This document shows positions 1 through 8,470 of a stretch of 64,000 bases of DNA, in pieces. A program made the position numbers and the translations under genes. Source of the stretch: Lancefieldella sp963518165 (GTDB lineage Bacteria > Actinomycetota > Coriobacteriia > Coriobacteriales > Atopobiaceae). The notes below the pieces were generated by a model. It made no database searches, had not been told where the DNA came from, and worked only from the letters and a program-made list of their open reading frames with translations. Positions within the stretch are counted from its first letter, which is position 1, and every line of letters begins with the position of its first letter. Location of the stretch: positions 310,001-374,000 of the forward strand of contig CAUQHX010000001.1 of the NCBI GenBank assembly GCA_963518165.1, read 5' to 3'.

Positions 1-6
1 TAATAA

Positions 7-95
7 TACACGTGTTCTAAAAATTAATCAAACGAATGTTCTATTTTTTCTTGACACGAACAAATGTACTAAATATTATTAGTACAAACGTTCGG
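7..95 (+). promoter_or_regulatory. LexA-type (SOS) promoter region with multiple boxes
   Basis: A near-consensus sigma-70 promoter is visible: TTGACA at 51-56 and TATTAT at 74-79, 17 bases apart. Its spacer contains CGAACAAATGTACT (57-70), which matches the Gram-positive/actinobacterial LexA box CGAACRNRYGTTYC closely. Three more box-like dyads surround it: AGAACACGTGT read on the minus strand near 9-19, AGAACATTCGTT on the minus strand at 31-42, and CGAACGTTTGTAC on the minus strand at 82-94. Several boxes in about 90 bases suggest control of the LysM gene to the right and probably of a divergent gene beyond the left edge, which in this gene order is usually lexA. That neighbour is inferred, not seen. 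Confidence 0.75.
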
Positions 96-162
96 ACATG
101 ACTTTTTGTCCGGTGTATTAGATATAACTAGTTCCGTAAAAACTATTACGGAAGGAAATGAT

Positions 163-609
163 ATGAGGCGTATGTATCAGTCAAAGATGTATCAGGTTAA
201 CGGCACTTCAGCACTTGCTTCTTACAAGCCTGCATTCAAGGTAATTGAAGGCGGTGCAAAGAAGGGCTCCGTTGCACCTCAGCGTGAGGAAGTCTCTTAC
301 GTAAAGACGCTGACCAACAAAGAAGCTTTTATTGCAGGTCTTATTGTTACTGCTTCATTTATTCTGATGTTTGCGGTTTCTTTCCTTCGCACAACTGCTC
401 TTAATTCATTTGCAACATCTGTAATGGATAGCGCTTCACAAACAATTACCGTACATAGTAATGACACACTGTGGTCAATTGCAGAGAGCAATCCTATTGA
501 AGGTGTTTCTACGGAGCAGCAAGTCAGCTGGATCAGAGAAAGAAACAATCTTGATTCTTCTCTTTTAAGAACTGGACAAACTCTAGAGATTCCTTCTGTA
601 TCTAAATAG
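163..609 (+). CDS. LysM-domain membrane protein, SOS division-inhibitor-like (YneA/ChiZ type)
   Basis: This 148-residue protein has a basic N-terminal region of about 55 residues, one membrane helix (about residues 58-78, AFIAGLIVTASFILMF...) and a C-terminal LysM peptidoglycan-binding domain. The LysM runs from ITVHSNDTLWSIA through RTGQTLEIP. ATG 163 is preceded by GGAAGGAA, so it is preferred over the upstream TTG at 106. Size, topology, a promoter packed with LexA boxes and the nrdR gene downstream match YneA of Bacillus and Rv2719c/DivS-type proteins of actinobacteria, which halt division during DNA damage. Function is inferred from architecture and context, because these proteins diverge quickly in sequence. 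No hydrolase motif is visible. Confidence 0.8.
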   Translation: MRRMYQSKMYQVNGTSALASYKPAFKVIEGGAKKGSVAPQREEVSYVKTLTNKEAFIAGLIVTASFILMFAVSFLRTTALNSFATSVMDSASQTITVHSNDTLWSIAESNPIEGVSTEQQVSWIRERNNLDSSLLRTGQTLEIPSVSK

Positions 610-706
610 TAAATATTTATGTAAATTTCTCTCGGAATTCTGTGTTGATAACACTCAATACCTGCGTAAAATGGTATCTTCCTTTTATACGAAAAAAGGG
701 GATTCC

Positions 707-1153
707 ATGCGTTGTCCAAAATGCGGTCACGAAGAGTCAAAGGTAATTGATTCTCGTTCATCTGAGAATAACGATGCCATTAGAAGGCGTCGCGAGTGCA
801 TGTCCTGTAAGTTTCGTTTTACAACCTATGAGCGCTTAGAAGAGATCCCTATCACCGTTGTTAAAAAGGACGGTCACAAGGAGCCTTTTGATAGGCAGAA
901 GCTCATGAGAGGCCTTGTTGCTGCAACAGTAAAGAGAGATATCTCTGTTGCTTCTCTTGATCATTTTATTGATGGAATTGAGTCTCAGATTAGAGACAAG
1001 GGTCAATACGAGATTAAATCTGAAGACCTTGGAAGCATTGTGCTTAAAAACCTGGTTATGCTTGATAAAGTTGCATACATTAGGTTTGCTTCTGTATATA
1101 GAGACTTTAAAGATGTTGATGAATTTAGCGCAGAATTAAGGAGCCTGAATTAA
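707..1153 (+). CDS. nrdR: Transcriptional repressor NrdR
   Basis: NrdR is the nucleotide-sensing repressor of ribonucleotide reductase operons. The 148-residue protein starts MRCPKCGHEESKV. It carries the zinc ribbon cysteines C3, C6, C31 and C34 and the basic stretch RRRRECMSCKFRFTTYE, followed by an ATP-cone domain (about 49-139) that binds ATP/dATP. ATG 707 lies behind AAAAAAGGGGA, and the family always begins at this methionine; the in-frame ATG at 671 would add an atypical extension. The stop codon overlaps the dut start (TAATG), so the two are translationally coupled. An NrdR-dUTPase pair joins control of dNTP supply with dUTP removal, which fits the SOS-type neighbour upstream. Confidence 0.96.
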   Translation: MRCPKCGHEESKVIDSRSSENNDAIRRRRECMSCKFRFTTYERLEEIPITVVKKDGHKEPFDRQKLMRGLVAATVKRDISVASLDHFIDGIESQIRDKGQYEIKSEDLGSIVLKNLVMLDKVAYIRFASVYRDFKDVDEFSAELRSLN

Positions 1154-1602
1154 TGAGCAATTTTGACATCCAGCTACCTATTAAACGCCTTGATCCTACG
1201 GTTGAACTTCCTTCGTATGCATATACAGGAGATGCTGGATTAGATCTTAGAAGTGCTGAAGATGTTGATCTTGCTCCTTTTGAGCGCAAACTTATTTCTA
1301 CTGGTTTAGCTATTGCAATTCCTGATGGATATGCAGGATTTGTTCAGCCTAGAAGCGGCCTTGCTCTTAAGAAGGGCCTTTCTATGGCAAATACTCCAGG
1401 TCTTATTGACGCTCATTATCGTGGAGAGCTTAAAGTTTGCGCCATTAACCTTGACAGCAAAGAAACCATCCATATTGAGCGCGGCGAGCGTATTGCGCAG
1501 CTTGTAATTCAACAAGTTCCTGTTGTACAGCTTGTTGAGGTTGATGAGCTTGATCAGACCGATCGCGGCACCGGTGGATTTGGTTCCAGCGGAGTTCAGT
1601 AA
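1153..1602 (+). CDS. dut: Deoxyuridine 5'-triphosphate nucleotidohydrolase (dUTPase)
   Basis: dUTPase hydrolyses dUTP to dUMP and pyrophosphate, keeping uracil out of DNA and supplying dUMP for dTMP synthesis. All five trimeric-dUTPase motifs are present: DAGLDLRS (27-34), PRSGLA (66-71), GLIDAHYRG (83-91, with catalytic Asp86), RIAQLVI (113-119) and the C-terminal P-loop-like RGTGGFG (138-144). Length 149 is normal. The start overlaps the nrdR stop by one base. A 70-base gap without a terminator separates it from the downstream permease gene, so read-through is possible. Confidence 0.96.
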   Translation: MSNFDIQLPIKRLDPTVELPSYAYTGDAGLDLRSAEDVDLAPFERKLISTGLAIAIPDGYAGFVQPRSGLALKKGLSMANTPGLIDAHYRGELKVCAINLDSKETIHIERGERIAQLVIQQVPVVQLVEVDELDQTDRGTGGFGSSGVQ

Positions 1603-1672
1603 TTTCTTATTTTGGTGATAAGCGCTGCGGCGTTTGCATAAAGGAAAAGCCTCTTTAGGAAGGAAGAGCTTA

Positions 1673-2989
1673 ATGGAGAAGTTCTTTAAGGTAGCTGAGC
1701 GTGGCAGTAATCCCGCTCAAGAATTTAGGGCTGGAATTACAACATTCCTCGCAATGGCATACATCATTGCAGTAAACCCAGCTCTTCTCGCTGCTGCAGG
1801 AGTTCCAATTTCGGCGGCTATTACTGCTACCTGTCTTGGTGGCGGCATCATGACCATTTTGATGGGCCTGTTCTCTAACCGTCCACTTGCTTGCGCATCT
1901 GGTATGGGTGTAAACGCTGTTGTTGCTTTCTCTCTTACACCAATCACAGGTGGAGATTGGCACGCTTCGATGGCAGTAATCTTCATTGAAGGTGTTGCTA
2001 TTCTCCTTTTAGTTCTTTGTGGCCTTCGTGAAGCTATCATGGACGCAATTCCTGTAAACCTACGCCACGCAATCTCAGTTGGCCTAGGTCTTTTTATTGC
2101 CATGATTGGTCTCAAGAACAGCGGTATTATCGTTGCTAATGAGTCCACACTTGTTGCTCTTGGCGATATTTTCTCTCCAACCTTTATTGTTGGTGTAATT
2201 TCCATTGTTGCAACAGTTGTTCTTTACTCCGCTCGTGTTAAGGGCTCCCTGCTTATCGGCATTATTCTTGCTGTGCTCGCTGGTATTCCTCTTGGTGTTA
2301 CTGCAAGCCCTACAGGCATTGTTTCTGGTCTTGATTTCTCCACCTTTGGTGCACCATTCTTGACCGATAGTGCTGGTGTTATGGGTATTGTTAAGGCCCT
2401 GACAACTCCAGTTCTTCTTGTATTTGCATTCTCTCTGATGATGTCCGACTTCTTCGATACCATGGGTTCTGCTATGGCTATCGCAAAGCAGGGCGACTTC
2501 CTCACTGAGGATGGCAACGTTAAGGACATCAAGCAGATCCTTATTGTTGACTCCGCCGCTGCAGCTGCAGGTGGTTTCTTTGGTTGTTCTTCCATTACCA
2601 CCTTTATTGAGTCTGCATCTGGTGCTGCCGATGGTGGTCGTACTGGTCTTTCCTCTATTTTCACTGGTCTGCTCTTTATTGCAGCAGCATTCATTGCACC
2701 TCTTATTTCTATCGTCAGCTCTGCAGCTACCTGCGGCGCACTGGTCCTTGTTGGCTTCCTGATGATGTCTGAGGTCACCGAGATTGATTGGAACGATCTT
2801 CTTGAGGGCTTCCCAGCATTCATGGTTATCGCTGGTATCCCAATGACTTACTCAATTTCTGACGGCATTGGCTTTGGCTTCATTTTCTACGTTGTTGTTG
2901 CTCTTGTGACAGGTAACGTTAAGAAGATTAAGCCTCTAATGTGGGTAGCAACACTTGCATTTGTTGCTTACTTCATCATCGCTAACTAG
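1673..2989 (+). CDS. NCS2/AzgA-family purine (guanine/hypoxanthine) permease
   Basis: This 438-residue polytopic protein has about 12-13 predicted helices. Its N-terminus (MEKFFKV.. EFRAGITTFLAMAYIIAVNP) is diagnostic of the AzgA branch that includes PbuG/PbuO. Further family signatures are ASGMGVNAVVAFS, the SDFFDTMGS segment and the GCSSITTFIESASGAADGGRTG loop that contributes to the substrate site. It most likely imports guanine, hypoxanthine or adenine with protons. ATG 1673 follows AGGAAGGAAGAG; the upstream in-frame ATG at 1634 lacks such a site. No purine riboswitch was recognised in the 70-base leader. A strong terminator follows the gene. Confidence 0.9.
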   Translation: MEKFFKVAERGSNPAQEFRAGITTFLAMAYIIAVNPALLAAAGVPISAAITATCLGGGIMTILMGLFSNRPLACASGMGVNAVVAFSLTPITGGDWHASMAVIFIEGVAILLLVLCGLREAIMDAIPVNLRHAISVGLGLFIAMIGLKNSGIIVANESTLVALGDIFSPTFIVGVISIVATVVLYSARVKGSLLIGIILAVLAGIPLGVTASPTGIVSGLDFSTFGAPFLTDSAGVMGIVKALTTPVLLVFAFSLMMSDFFDTMGSAMAIAKQGDFLTEDGNVKDIKQILIVDSAAAAAGGFFGCSSITTFIESASGAADGGRTGLSSIFTGLLFIAAAFIAPLISIVSSAATCGALVLVGFLMMSEVTEIDWNDLLEGFPAFMVIAGIPMTYSISDGIGFGFIFYVVVALVTGNVKKIKPLMWVATLAFVAYFIIAN

Positions 2990-3006
2990 TTTTAAATTAC
3001 TAGGAG

Positions 3007-3046
3007 AGGCGCGTTCAAGATGGGGGTCTTGGCGCGCCTTTTTTTC
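3007..3046 (+). terminator. Rho-independent terminator after the purine permease
   Basis: A hairpin AGGCGCG / CGCGCCT (3007-3013 with 3033-3039), extended inside by CAAGA/TCTTG, is followed directly by a run of T. It ends the nrdR-dut-permease transcript. Confidence 0.9.
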
Positions 3047-3153
3047 ATATGTGAATAGATTGTGTACAATTTATTTTTAAGAGATAACTGATAATGATTG
3101 TCACCAGTAGGGTATAACAAACCCAGTTACGATTTATAAGATTGGAGCCAATC

Positions 3154-4104
3154 ATGGCAGACGTTATTACTAAAGACCTTGTAATTGTTGGTGGCGGTCC
3201 CGCAGGACTTTCAGCAGCAATTTATGCAAAACGCGCTCTTCTCGATACCGTTGTTTTAGAGAAGCAGGCTGTTGGCGGCCAGGTAATCACCACAACTGAG
3301 GTTGAAAATTACCCTGGTATGCCAAACACTGATGGCTTCACTATTACCGATACTCTTCAGAAGCAGGCTACAGACCTTGGCGCAGAGATTGTCATGGCCA
3401 ATGTCCTTTCTATTGTTAAGGATCCAGAGACTAACCTCTTTGTGCTGAAGACTTCTGAGGGAACTTATCACGCAAAGGCCGTTATTGTGTCTGGTGGTGC
3501 TAATCCTCGTCATGCTGGATTTACCAACGAAGAGAGGTTCACTGGCAAGGGTGTTTCTTACTGCGCTACCTGCGACGGAATGTTCTATCGCGGCAAGCAG
3601 GTATTTGTTATCGGCGGCGGCAACACCGCTGTAGAGGAGTCTCAGTTCCTGGCTCGTTTTGCTGACAAAGTAACTCTTATTGTCCGCAAGGATCACCTAA
3701 GAGCTAACGCTACTGCAATTAAGCAGTTCGAGGAGAATCCTAAGACAGAGATTCGCTATCTGACCAGCATTACTGCAGTTGATGGTAACGATTTGCTTAC
3801 TTCTATCACCTTCCGTAATAACCAGACGGGAGAAGAGCACACAGAGACCTTTGATGAGGGCAGCTTTGGTGTCTTCGTCTTGGTAGGTCGCGTGCCTTCA
3901 ACCGAGCTTCTGACAGACCTCGTAGACCTCGATGAGCAGGGATATGTCCTTGCTGACGAGCGCATGGCTACTAAGACACCTGGTCTCTTTACTGCAGGAG
4001 ACCTTAATAAGAAGCCACTGCGTCAGATTATTACCGCAGCAGCAGACGGCGCTATTGCCGCAACTTCTGTAGCATCTTATCTTGGACAGCCTGTCGAGGG
4101 CTAA
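3154..4104 (+). CDS. trxB: Thioredoxin-disulfide reductase
   Basis: This FAD enzyme transfers electrons from NADPH to thioredoxin. In the 316-residue protein the FAD-binding GGGPAG lies at 13-18, the redox pair CATC at 137-140 (SYCATCDGMFYRG), the NADPH-binding GGGNTA at 154-159, and the C-terminal FAD motif TAGDLNKKPLRQIITAAADGAIAA closes the fold. ATG 3154 follows GGAG; an in-frame TTG at 3142 is less likely. The gene is monocistronic, bounded by terminators on both sides. Confidence 0.95.
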   Translation: MADVITKDLVIVGGGPAGLSAAIYAKRALLDTVVLEKQAVGGQVITTTEVENYPGMPNTDGFTITDTLQKQATDLGAEIVMANVLSIVKDPETNLFVLKTSEGTYHAKAVIVSGGANPRHAGFTNEERFTGKGVSYCATCDGMFYRGKQVFVIGGGNTAVEESQFLARFADKVTLIVRKDHLRANATAIKQFEENPKTEIRYLTSITAVDGNDLLTSITFRNNQTGEEHTETFDEGSFGVFVLVGRVPSTELLTDLVDLDEQGYVLADERMATKTPGLFTAGDLNKKPLRQIITAAADGAIAATSVASYLGQPVEG

Positions 4105-4143
4105 GAGTTTCTCGATAAGAAGCTTTAAAATTTGATACCAAAA

Positions 4144-4171
4144 GGGGACCGTAGACAAGTACGGCCCCCTC
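4144..4171. terminator. Hairpin terminator between trxB and the GNAT gene
   Basis: AGGGG-a-CCGTA pairs with TACGG-c-CCCCT around a six-base loop. Flanking A- and T-rich stretches on both sides let it serve the two convergent genes. The T tract is weak on either strand. Confidence 0.65.
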
Positions 4172-4196
4172 ATTATTTCTTTGGCGAGAAGAACTG

Positions 4197-4724
4197 CTAA
4201 AGATCAATCCAATATCTCTGTGTAAGCACATCATCCTCGTCAAGAACTTCGTTTTCGAGTATTCCACCGTTATTGATAATGGACTTTGCCGAGCCGATAT
4301 TATCTTTACGGCAGCACATAAGAACACGCTCGATGCCAAGTTTCTTACATTCTTTGAGTGCAAGCGCAATCATTGCTGTTGCATAGCCTTTTCTTCTCTC
4401 ACTTGGTCGAATACCATCACCGATGTGTCCACCACTATGTAGCAGTCCTTCATCAAGATAATGGCGAATATTTACCGCTCCAACAAAGATGTTTTTATCG
4501 TAGTCATAGCAAAAGAGGGTTGTGGTAGGCACTCGTCCAGCTGGAATGGGTTCTTTTACGTCTAGTTGCTCTAGATAGTTTGTAAAGTCATGGTGATCAA
4601 ATCTAAAAATGCGTCTTGGAGATGGATTTGTATGATTTGTCTCGATATCATGTTTCCACTCATCAAGCATCTTTATAAGCTTGTCTTTGTTTTCTTCACT
4701 TGGTTTTATAAGAGCAATATTCAT
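4197..4724 (-). CDS. GNAT-family N-acetyltransferase
   Basis: This 175-residue protein has the acetyl-CoA-binding motif of GNAT enzymes, GIRPSERRKGYATAMIALAL (RRKGYAT at about 110-116), followed by a helix and the conserved beta-bulge region (VLMCCRKDNIGSAKSIINNGG). Similar short proteins acetylate small amines or antibiotics, but the substrate cannot be read from the sequence. The start is backed by AAGGAG seven bases upstream. It heads a run of three minus-strand accessory genes (GNAT, VOC, methyltransferase) with gaps over 100 bases, so they are probably not one tight operon. The composition is more AT-rich than the flanking housekeeping genes, which hints at transfer. Confidence 0.85.
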   Translation of the reverse strand: MNIALIKPSEENKDKLIKMLDEWKHDIETNHTNPSPRRIFRFDHHDFTNYLEQLDVKEPIPAGRVPTTTLFCYDYDKNIFVGAVNIRHYLDEGLLHSGGHIGDGIRPSERRKGYATAMIALALKECKKLGIERVLMCCRKDNIGSAKSIINNGGILENEVLDEDDVLTQRYWIDL

Positions 4725-4896
4725 GTAACTCCTTGAGGCAATTAAGCCATCTATTGCTTTTTATACAGCAATTCTATCTTAACAATCTGCATGTGCATTA
4801 TATTGTCTCCCGCGTTTGCCAGAAGACTATGAATGCCTTTGATGCTTGGCAATTTCATATCGTAATAACCGATATTTTTCATTCAAATTTTTTTAG

Positions 4897-5280
4897 TTAA
4901 ATCGTAATTTCAATTTGATTGTCTTCAAGGGCAATAATGCAACTTTCATAATAGCCATCTCCGGTTGTTCTCGGTCCGCTAATGACTTCATAGCCGTCTG
5001 CTTTCAATTCCGCAGTGAGAGTATCTACCTTTTCTTTACTTCCGACACTAAATGCAATATGAGCGTATCCCGTGCGGTTGATCTCTTTTGGTAAATCTGT
5101 CATTTTAGGTTTGTTCATGATTTCAAGTCGCGCGCCTTTATCGAAGGAAAGGAAGTATGAGCGAAAATCCGTTTGAGGATTATGATAGCCATCGTTAGAT
5201 GTTGCTCCAAAGTACTTCACAAAAAACCGTCGAGCACTCTCTAAATCGTTTACATACAGCGCGATATGTTCAATTCTCAT
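4897..5280 (-). CDS. VOC-family (glyoxalase/dioxygenase fold) protein
   Basis: This 127-residue single-domain protein begins MRIEHIALYVNDLESARRFF, the typical first beta-alpha unit of a vicinal-oxygen-chelate domain. Potential metal ligands recur at the expected places: His in IEHIALYV, Glu in ARLEIM, His in YAHIAFSVG and Glu in NQIEI. That is the His-Glu-His-Glu pattern of YwkD/glyoxalase-I-like members. The start at 5280 has CGGAGA upstream; the longer reading frame to 5325 would prepend unrelated residues. The substrate is unknown; lactoylglutathione lyase is possible but unproven. Confidence 0.85.
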   Translation of the reverse strand: MRIEHIALYVNDLESARRFFVKYFGATSNDGYHNPQTDFRSYFLSFDKGARLEIMNKPKMTDLPKEINRTGYAHIAFSVGSKEKVDTLTAELKADGYEVISGPRTTGDGYYESCIIALEDNQIEITI

Positions 5281-5439
5281 GGCTGTCTCCGAAAATCTAT
5301 GACTGCATTTTGTTCTTCTAGTCAATAACGCCCAGCGTAATCACTCTTTGCTACAGCAGTCCATTTTCTGATGAATTTTGTTTTAGCTTCTGTATAAGCT
5401 TTTTCTTCTTTGATAGTCTCCTAAATTTGTCTTGATATA

Positions 5440-6201
5440 TTACTTTTTCCTCGCCACAAAGTAGTATCGATGAATTTTTCCCTTGATTACGCCATCTTGC
5501 TCAATAATTTTCTGAGCTTTAAAGAGGTTCTCTTGGTATTTTTTGACTTCAAAGTATGGGAATTCCCAGTCAATGATTCTTGCAAACCAAACAAGAGCAC
5601 CTACATCATAAAATTCTATTGGCCTATAGGCTTCAGCTTCCTCAATAATGTCAAATCCATTATTTATGAATTCTTGTCTGGCAATGTTCAAATAAGCTTT
5701 AGGAAAGGGAAGCTCGATATCTCCTAGTAGAAGCTCTACCAGGTCCCTGTCATTCTCAGCGCCAACCTGTTGCGTAAGAAACATACCCCCACTTTTAAGA
5801 ATTCTTTTTAGTTCTTGTATGTTGTATTTACCGTGTCTGTTGGTAACAAGATCAAAGTAATCATTTTCAAACGGAAGCTCATCTCCTCCGTCAGCTGCCT
5901 TAAAGTCTATCCCTAAAGGAAGGAGTCTCTCTTCACACAGTTTGATGTTTGGAGCATAACCTTCAATTGCTGCAGTCTGTTTAGGATTGGTGAGAAAAGA
6001 CAAAAGAAATTCTCCACCACCCGTTTCCATATCTAATAGATAATCAGTATCGTGTAGATAGGATTTGATGATACTTCCAAAGTCCCATGGAAGATCATCT
6101 TCTTCTTTATATCTGTTCCTAATATGGGAGAAATCCCATCCCTTGATATGAGCAATTTCTTGTTCATGAAGCCATTGGGCGAGAAGTGCTTGTTTTTCCA
6201 T
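5440..6201 (-). CDS. Class I SAM-dependent methyltransferase
   Basis: This 253-residue protein carries SAM-binding motif I as LLDMETGGGE (about 55-64), the acidic loop at the end of strand 2 (AIEGYAPN), and post-motif segments FENDYFDLVTNRHG and ILKSGGMFLTQQVG typical of the Methyltransf_11/25 fold. The start has AAGGAAAC upstream. No substrate can be assigned. Base composition is AT-rich relative to the housekeeping genes, and downstream lies AT-rich non-coding DNA, so this may be the edge of an acquired segment. Confidence 0.85.
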   Translation of the reverse strand: MEKQALLAQWLHEQEIAHIKGWDFSHIRNRYKEEDDLPWDFGSIIKSYLHDTDYLLDMETGGGEFLLSFLTNPKQTAAIEGYAPNIKLCEERLLPLGIDFKAADGGDELPFENDYFDLVTNRHGKYNIQELKRILKSGGMFLTQQVGAENDRDLVELLLGDIELPFPKAYLNIARQEFINNGFDIIEEAEAYRPIEFYDVGALVWFARIIDWEFPYFEVKKYQENLFKAQKIIEQDGVIKGKIHRYYFVARKK

Positions 6202-6860
6202 AGTATGTTTCCTTAAGACCGTGATTTTCGGATGTACAATTATTATATATTGTTTGACTGTATAGAAGAATTTTTACCTAATCTACCTGCCTATTTATTA
6301 TATTTATGCAGGTAGATTGCTTATTTTATATATAAAAGGGGAGTAAAGACTAAAAGCATGCAATGAAGCATTAAGCTGTATAATTTTGTACTATCGATAC
6401 ATTAAATATATAAAGCTCTGTTATTAAATTATTTCAAGATGATTTATCAACATGTGTAACTATAAAAATACGTTCAGCTCTAAAAATAAATTTTAGAACG
6501 ATACACAAAGAAAGCCATTTTATAAATAAAAAGATTCAGTATCGTCGCCAACTTATCAAATTGAAAAATCATCAAATTTATCATGTCATCAAGCATAGTT
6601 TCTGGAGCTATAGGTGTAATTACTCATAAGCAATTAATATCGTAGCTTAGAAAGGCTCTCAGAGGCTCATTTTCTGGGTAATAATAATGTGATTGAAGTC
6701 CTGTATTCTATTGTAGACGATACTATTTATATAATAGTATATAAAAGTCTGATAATCGATATTATGTAAACTAATCAATTAAAGAAAAAGGAGAAGGATT
6801 TTGAGCCCCTCTCCCTTGCGGTAACGTATGTGAAAGCAATTAGTGCTATACCGATAAGCG
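6202..6860. other. AT-rich intergenic region without a recognisable gene
   Basis: About 660 bases carry no convincing reading frame or RNA gene. Visible structure: a perfect 10-base inverted repeat, ATCTACCTGC (6281-6290) and GCAGGTAGAT (6308-6317), with a 17-base spacer. There is also a smaller dyad TCTAAAA/TTTTAGA around 6479-6497. A 20-codon frame at 6583-6645 lacks a ribosome-binding site. The right end holds the clc terminator. It could be decayed DNA next to the accessory genes. Confidence 0.6.
6781..6815 (-). terminator. Terminator downstream of clc
   Basis: Read on the minus strand, GGAGA-g-GG pairs with CC-t-TCTCC and is followed by TTTTTCTTT. It lies about 45 bases after the clc stop codon. 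Confidence 0.75.
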
Positions 6861-8447
6861 CTACACCGATGAGTCGGTCATGACATTCAATTTAATCATG
6901 ACATCGCTTTCATACATCTCATCAAAAATTACAAGAATCTTGTCCAGTGCCATTAATTCAGTTTGGCCGGTTGGAATAATCTCCAAGCCCGCACGATCAA
7001 TAGTTACAACCCTCACTTTGTCAGGCCATGGGATATCTTGGAGCAATTTGCCCTCAACGGGACTTCCTTGGCCAATAGTGAACTCATGAAGGATTTTCTC
7101 GCCAGAATCAAGTGTCGGTTTAGACTCCCCTTGCTGAGAAGCCAAGAATTCTGCAAGTAAATGCTCGTAGAATGGGTCAACACGTAGGATATTTGCGGTT
7201 ACGTAGGACACAATTGCAACTGCAGACATAGCCATAAGTGCCTCAAGAGAACCTGTGAGCTCAAATATAAGCACTACTCCGGTGACGGGTGCTCTTACTG
7301 CTCCGGCAAAAATGCCTGCAACGCCCATAGCAATAAAATTTGGTGCATATGCCATAGGTATGCCAAAAACATGGGTTGCTGCCAGGGCAAACAGTGTTCC
7401 AACAAGTGTTCCCATGACAACCATTGGAAAGAGAGTTCCGCCAGGCGTTCCAGCAGCAAAACATGTTGTGGTAAAGATGTATTTGCCCAGTAAAAGCGCT
7501 ATAACCATGAGTTCAGTGAGCGTTGCTGGCTCTTTGATTTTCTCGATAATGGCGTCGCCACCGCAAAGAAGGTCTGGCCAGGTAAAAGCCATAATTCCAG
7601 CCAGCATGAATGGAATAATGAGCCTCGAGAAAGGCACAAGTTTATCAATCTTTTTGTAGAGTCCCTGGGCAAAGAACATTCCTTTATTGTGGAGTGCGCC
7701 CAATAAACCGCAGGTAACACCAATAAAAAGCACAAAAGCATAGTCAACATGTGGCAGCGGCGCCACGTACGGAAGCTGAAGAACAGGCTTCATGCCAAGG
7801 ACGTTTGAAACTAGAAAATCGGCACCTACTGAGGCGGTCATTGCCGAGATAATCAGCGGAGCATGAAACTCTTTCTGGATCTCTTCGATAGCAAAGAGCG
7901 TGCCGGTAAGAGGTGCGTGAAAGGCGGCAGACATTCCTGCAGCAGCGCCGCAGGTAACCAGAAGACGTTCTTCTCCCCTTTTGCGTTTGAGCAACTTAGA
8001 CACTGCTTTGCCGGAAACAGCGCCTAGCTGGACTGATGGACCTTCTCGACCCATGGAGAGGCCACCAAAGGCCACCAGAACGCCCTGGATAAACTTAATG
8101 GGAAGAACTCGATACCACGGCATGTCGGCAGATCCCATGACCTCAGCGTTGGTCTGAGGGATTCCAGAGCCAGCAGTATAGGGTTCAAACTTCATGAGCA
8201 GGCAAACTGCCACCATAAGAATAAGCAGAACGCCAAGCCAGAGAGCCATATATGGCCAATTACCTGCGATTGATTGGGTAATAGAGCGCATTTGAGCTTC
8301 TGCAAAAGAGAGACAAAGGCGATACAGCGTAACCACGCCTCCGCCAAAAAGGCCAACAAGCAGGCCTTCTCCAATGAGAGCTACCTGAAACCTACGAGAA
8401 AAGTGACGCTCAATAACGTTTGTCTTATGTTTGAGATGAAACGCCAC
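6861..8447 (-). CDS. ClC-family chloride channel / Cl-/H+ antiporter with TrkA-C domain
   Basis: This membrane protein of about 528 residues has the ClC selectivity-filter signatures GSGIP (about 93-97), GREGP with the gating glutamate (about 133-137) and GGTLFP. A FAIEEIQ segment (about 186-192) supplies the internal proton-transfer glutamate, so coupled Cl-/H+ exchange is likely. The last 80 residues (SGEKILHEFTIGQGSPVEGK ...) form a TrkA-C domain, a common regulatory module in this subfamily. The reading frame opens at a GTG at 8483, but that codon lies inside a terminator hairpin. GTG 8447, preceded by AGGGGAG, is therefore the better start. The role is probably acid or chloride homeostasis. 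Confidence 0.9.
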   Translation of the reverse strand: MAFHLKHKTNVIERHFSRRFQVALIGEGLLVGLFGGGVVTLYRLCLSFAEAQMRSITQSIAGNWPYMALWLGVLLILMVAVCLLMKFEPYTAGSGIPQTNAEVMGSADMPWYRVLPIKFIQGVLVAFGGLSMGREGPSVQLGAVSGKAVSKLLKRKRGEERLLVTCGAAAGMSAAFHAPLTGTLFAIEEIQKEFHAPLIISAMTASVGADFLVSNVLGMKPVLQLPYVAPLPHVDYAFVLFIGVTCGLLGALHNKGMFFAQGLYKKIDKLVPFSRLIIPFMLAGIMAFTWPDLLCGGDAIIEKIKEPATLTELMVIALLLGKYIFTTTCFAAGTPGGTLFPMVVMGTLVGTLFALAATHVFGIPMAYAPNFIAMGVAGIFAGAVRAPVTGVVLIFELTGSLEALMAMSAVAIVSYVTANILRVDPFYEHLLAEFLASQQGESKPTLDSGEKILHEFTIGQGSPVEGKLLQDIPWPDKVRVVTIDRAGLEIIPTGQTELMALDKILVIFDEMYESDVMIKLNVMTDSSV

Positions 8448-8470
8448 AATCTCCCCTAGCAGTTCATGGT

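Noticed and set aside
1603..1672. Purine riboswitch in front of the purine permease gene
   Set aside because: The 70-base leader is too short and lacks the conserved junction bases.
4751..4858. A 35-codon minus-strand reading frame (begins MKLPSIKGIHSLL) between the GNAT and VOC genes
   Set aside because: No ribosome-binding site and no recognisable family; it may be a gene remnant, but nothing positive supports coding.
6583..6645. A 20-codon plus-strand frame (MSSSIVSGAIGVITHKQLIS)
   Set aside because: Too short, without a ribosome-binding site, in AT-rich DNA; chance is sufficient.
6785..6880. A hydrophobic stretch in another frame overlapping the clc 3' end (LIGVALIGIALIAFTYVTAR)
   Set aside because: It has no start codon in frame and a stop just upstream, and the clc terminator lies inside it; probably a chance product of the imperfect direct repeat there.
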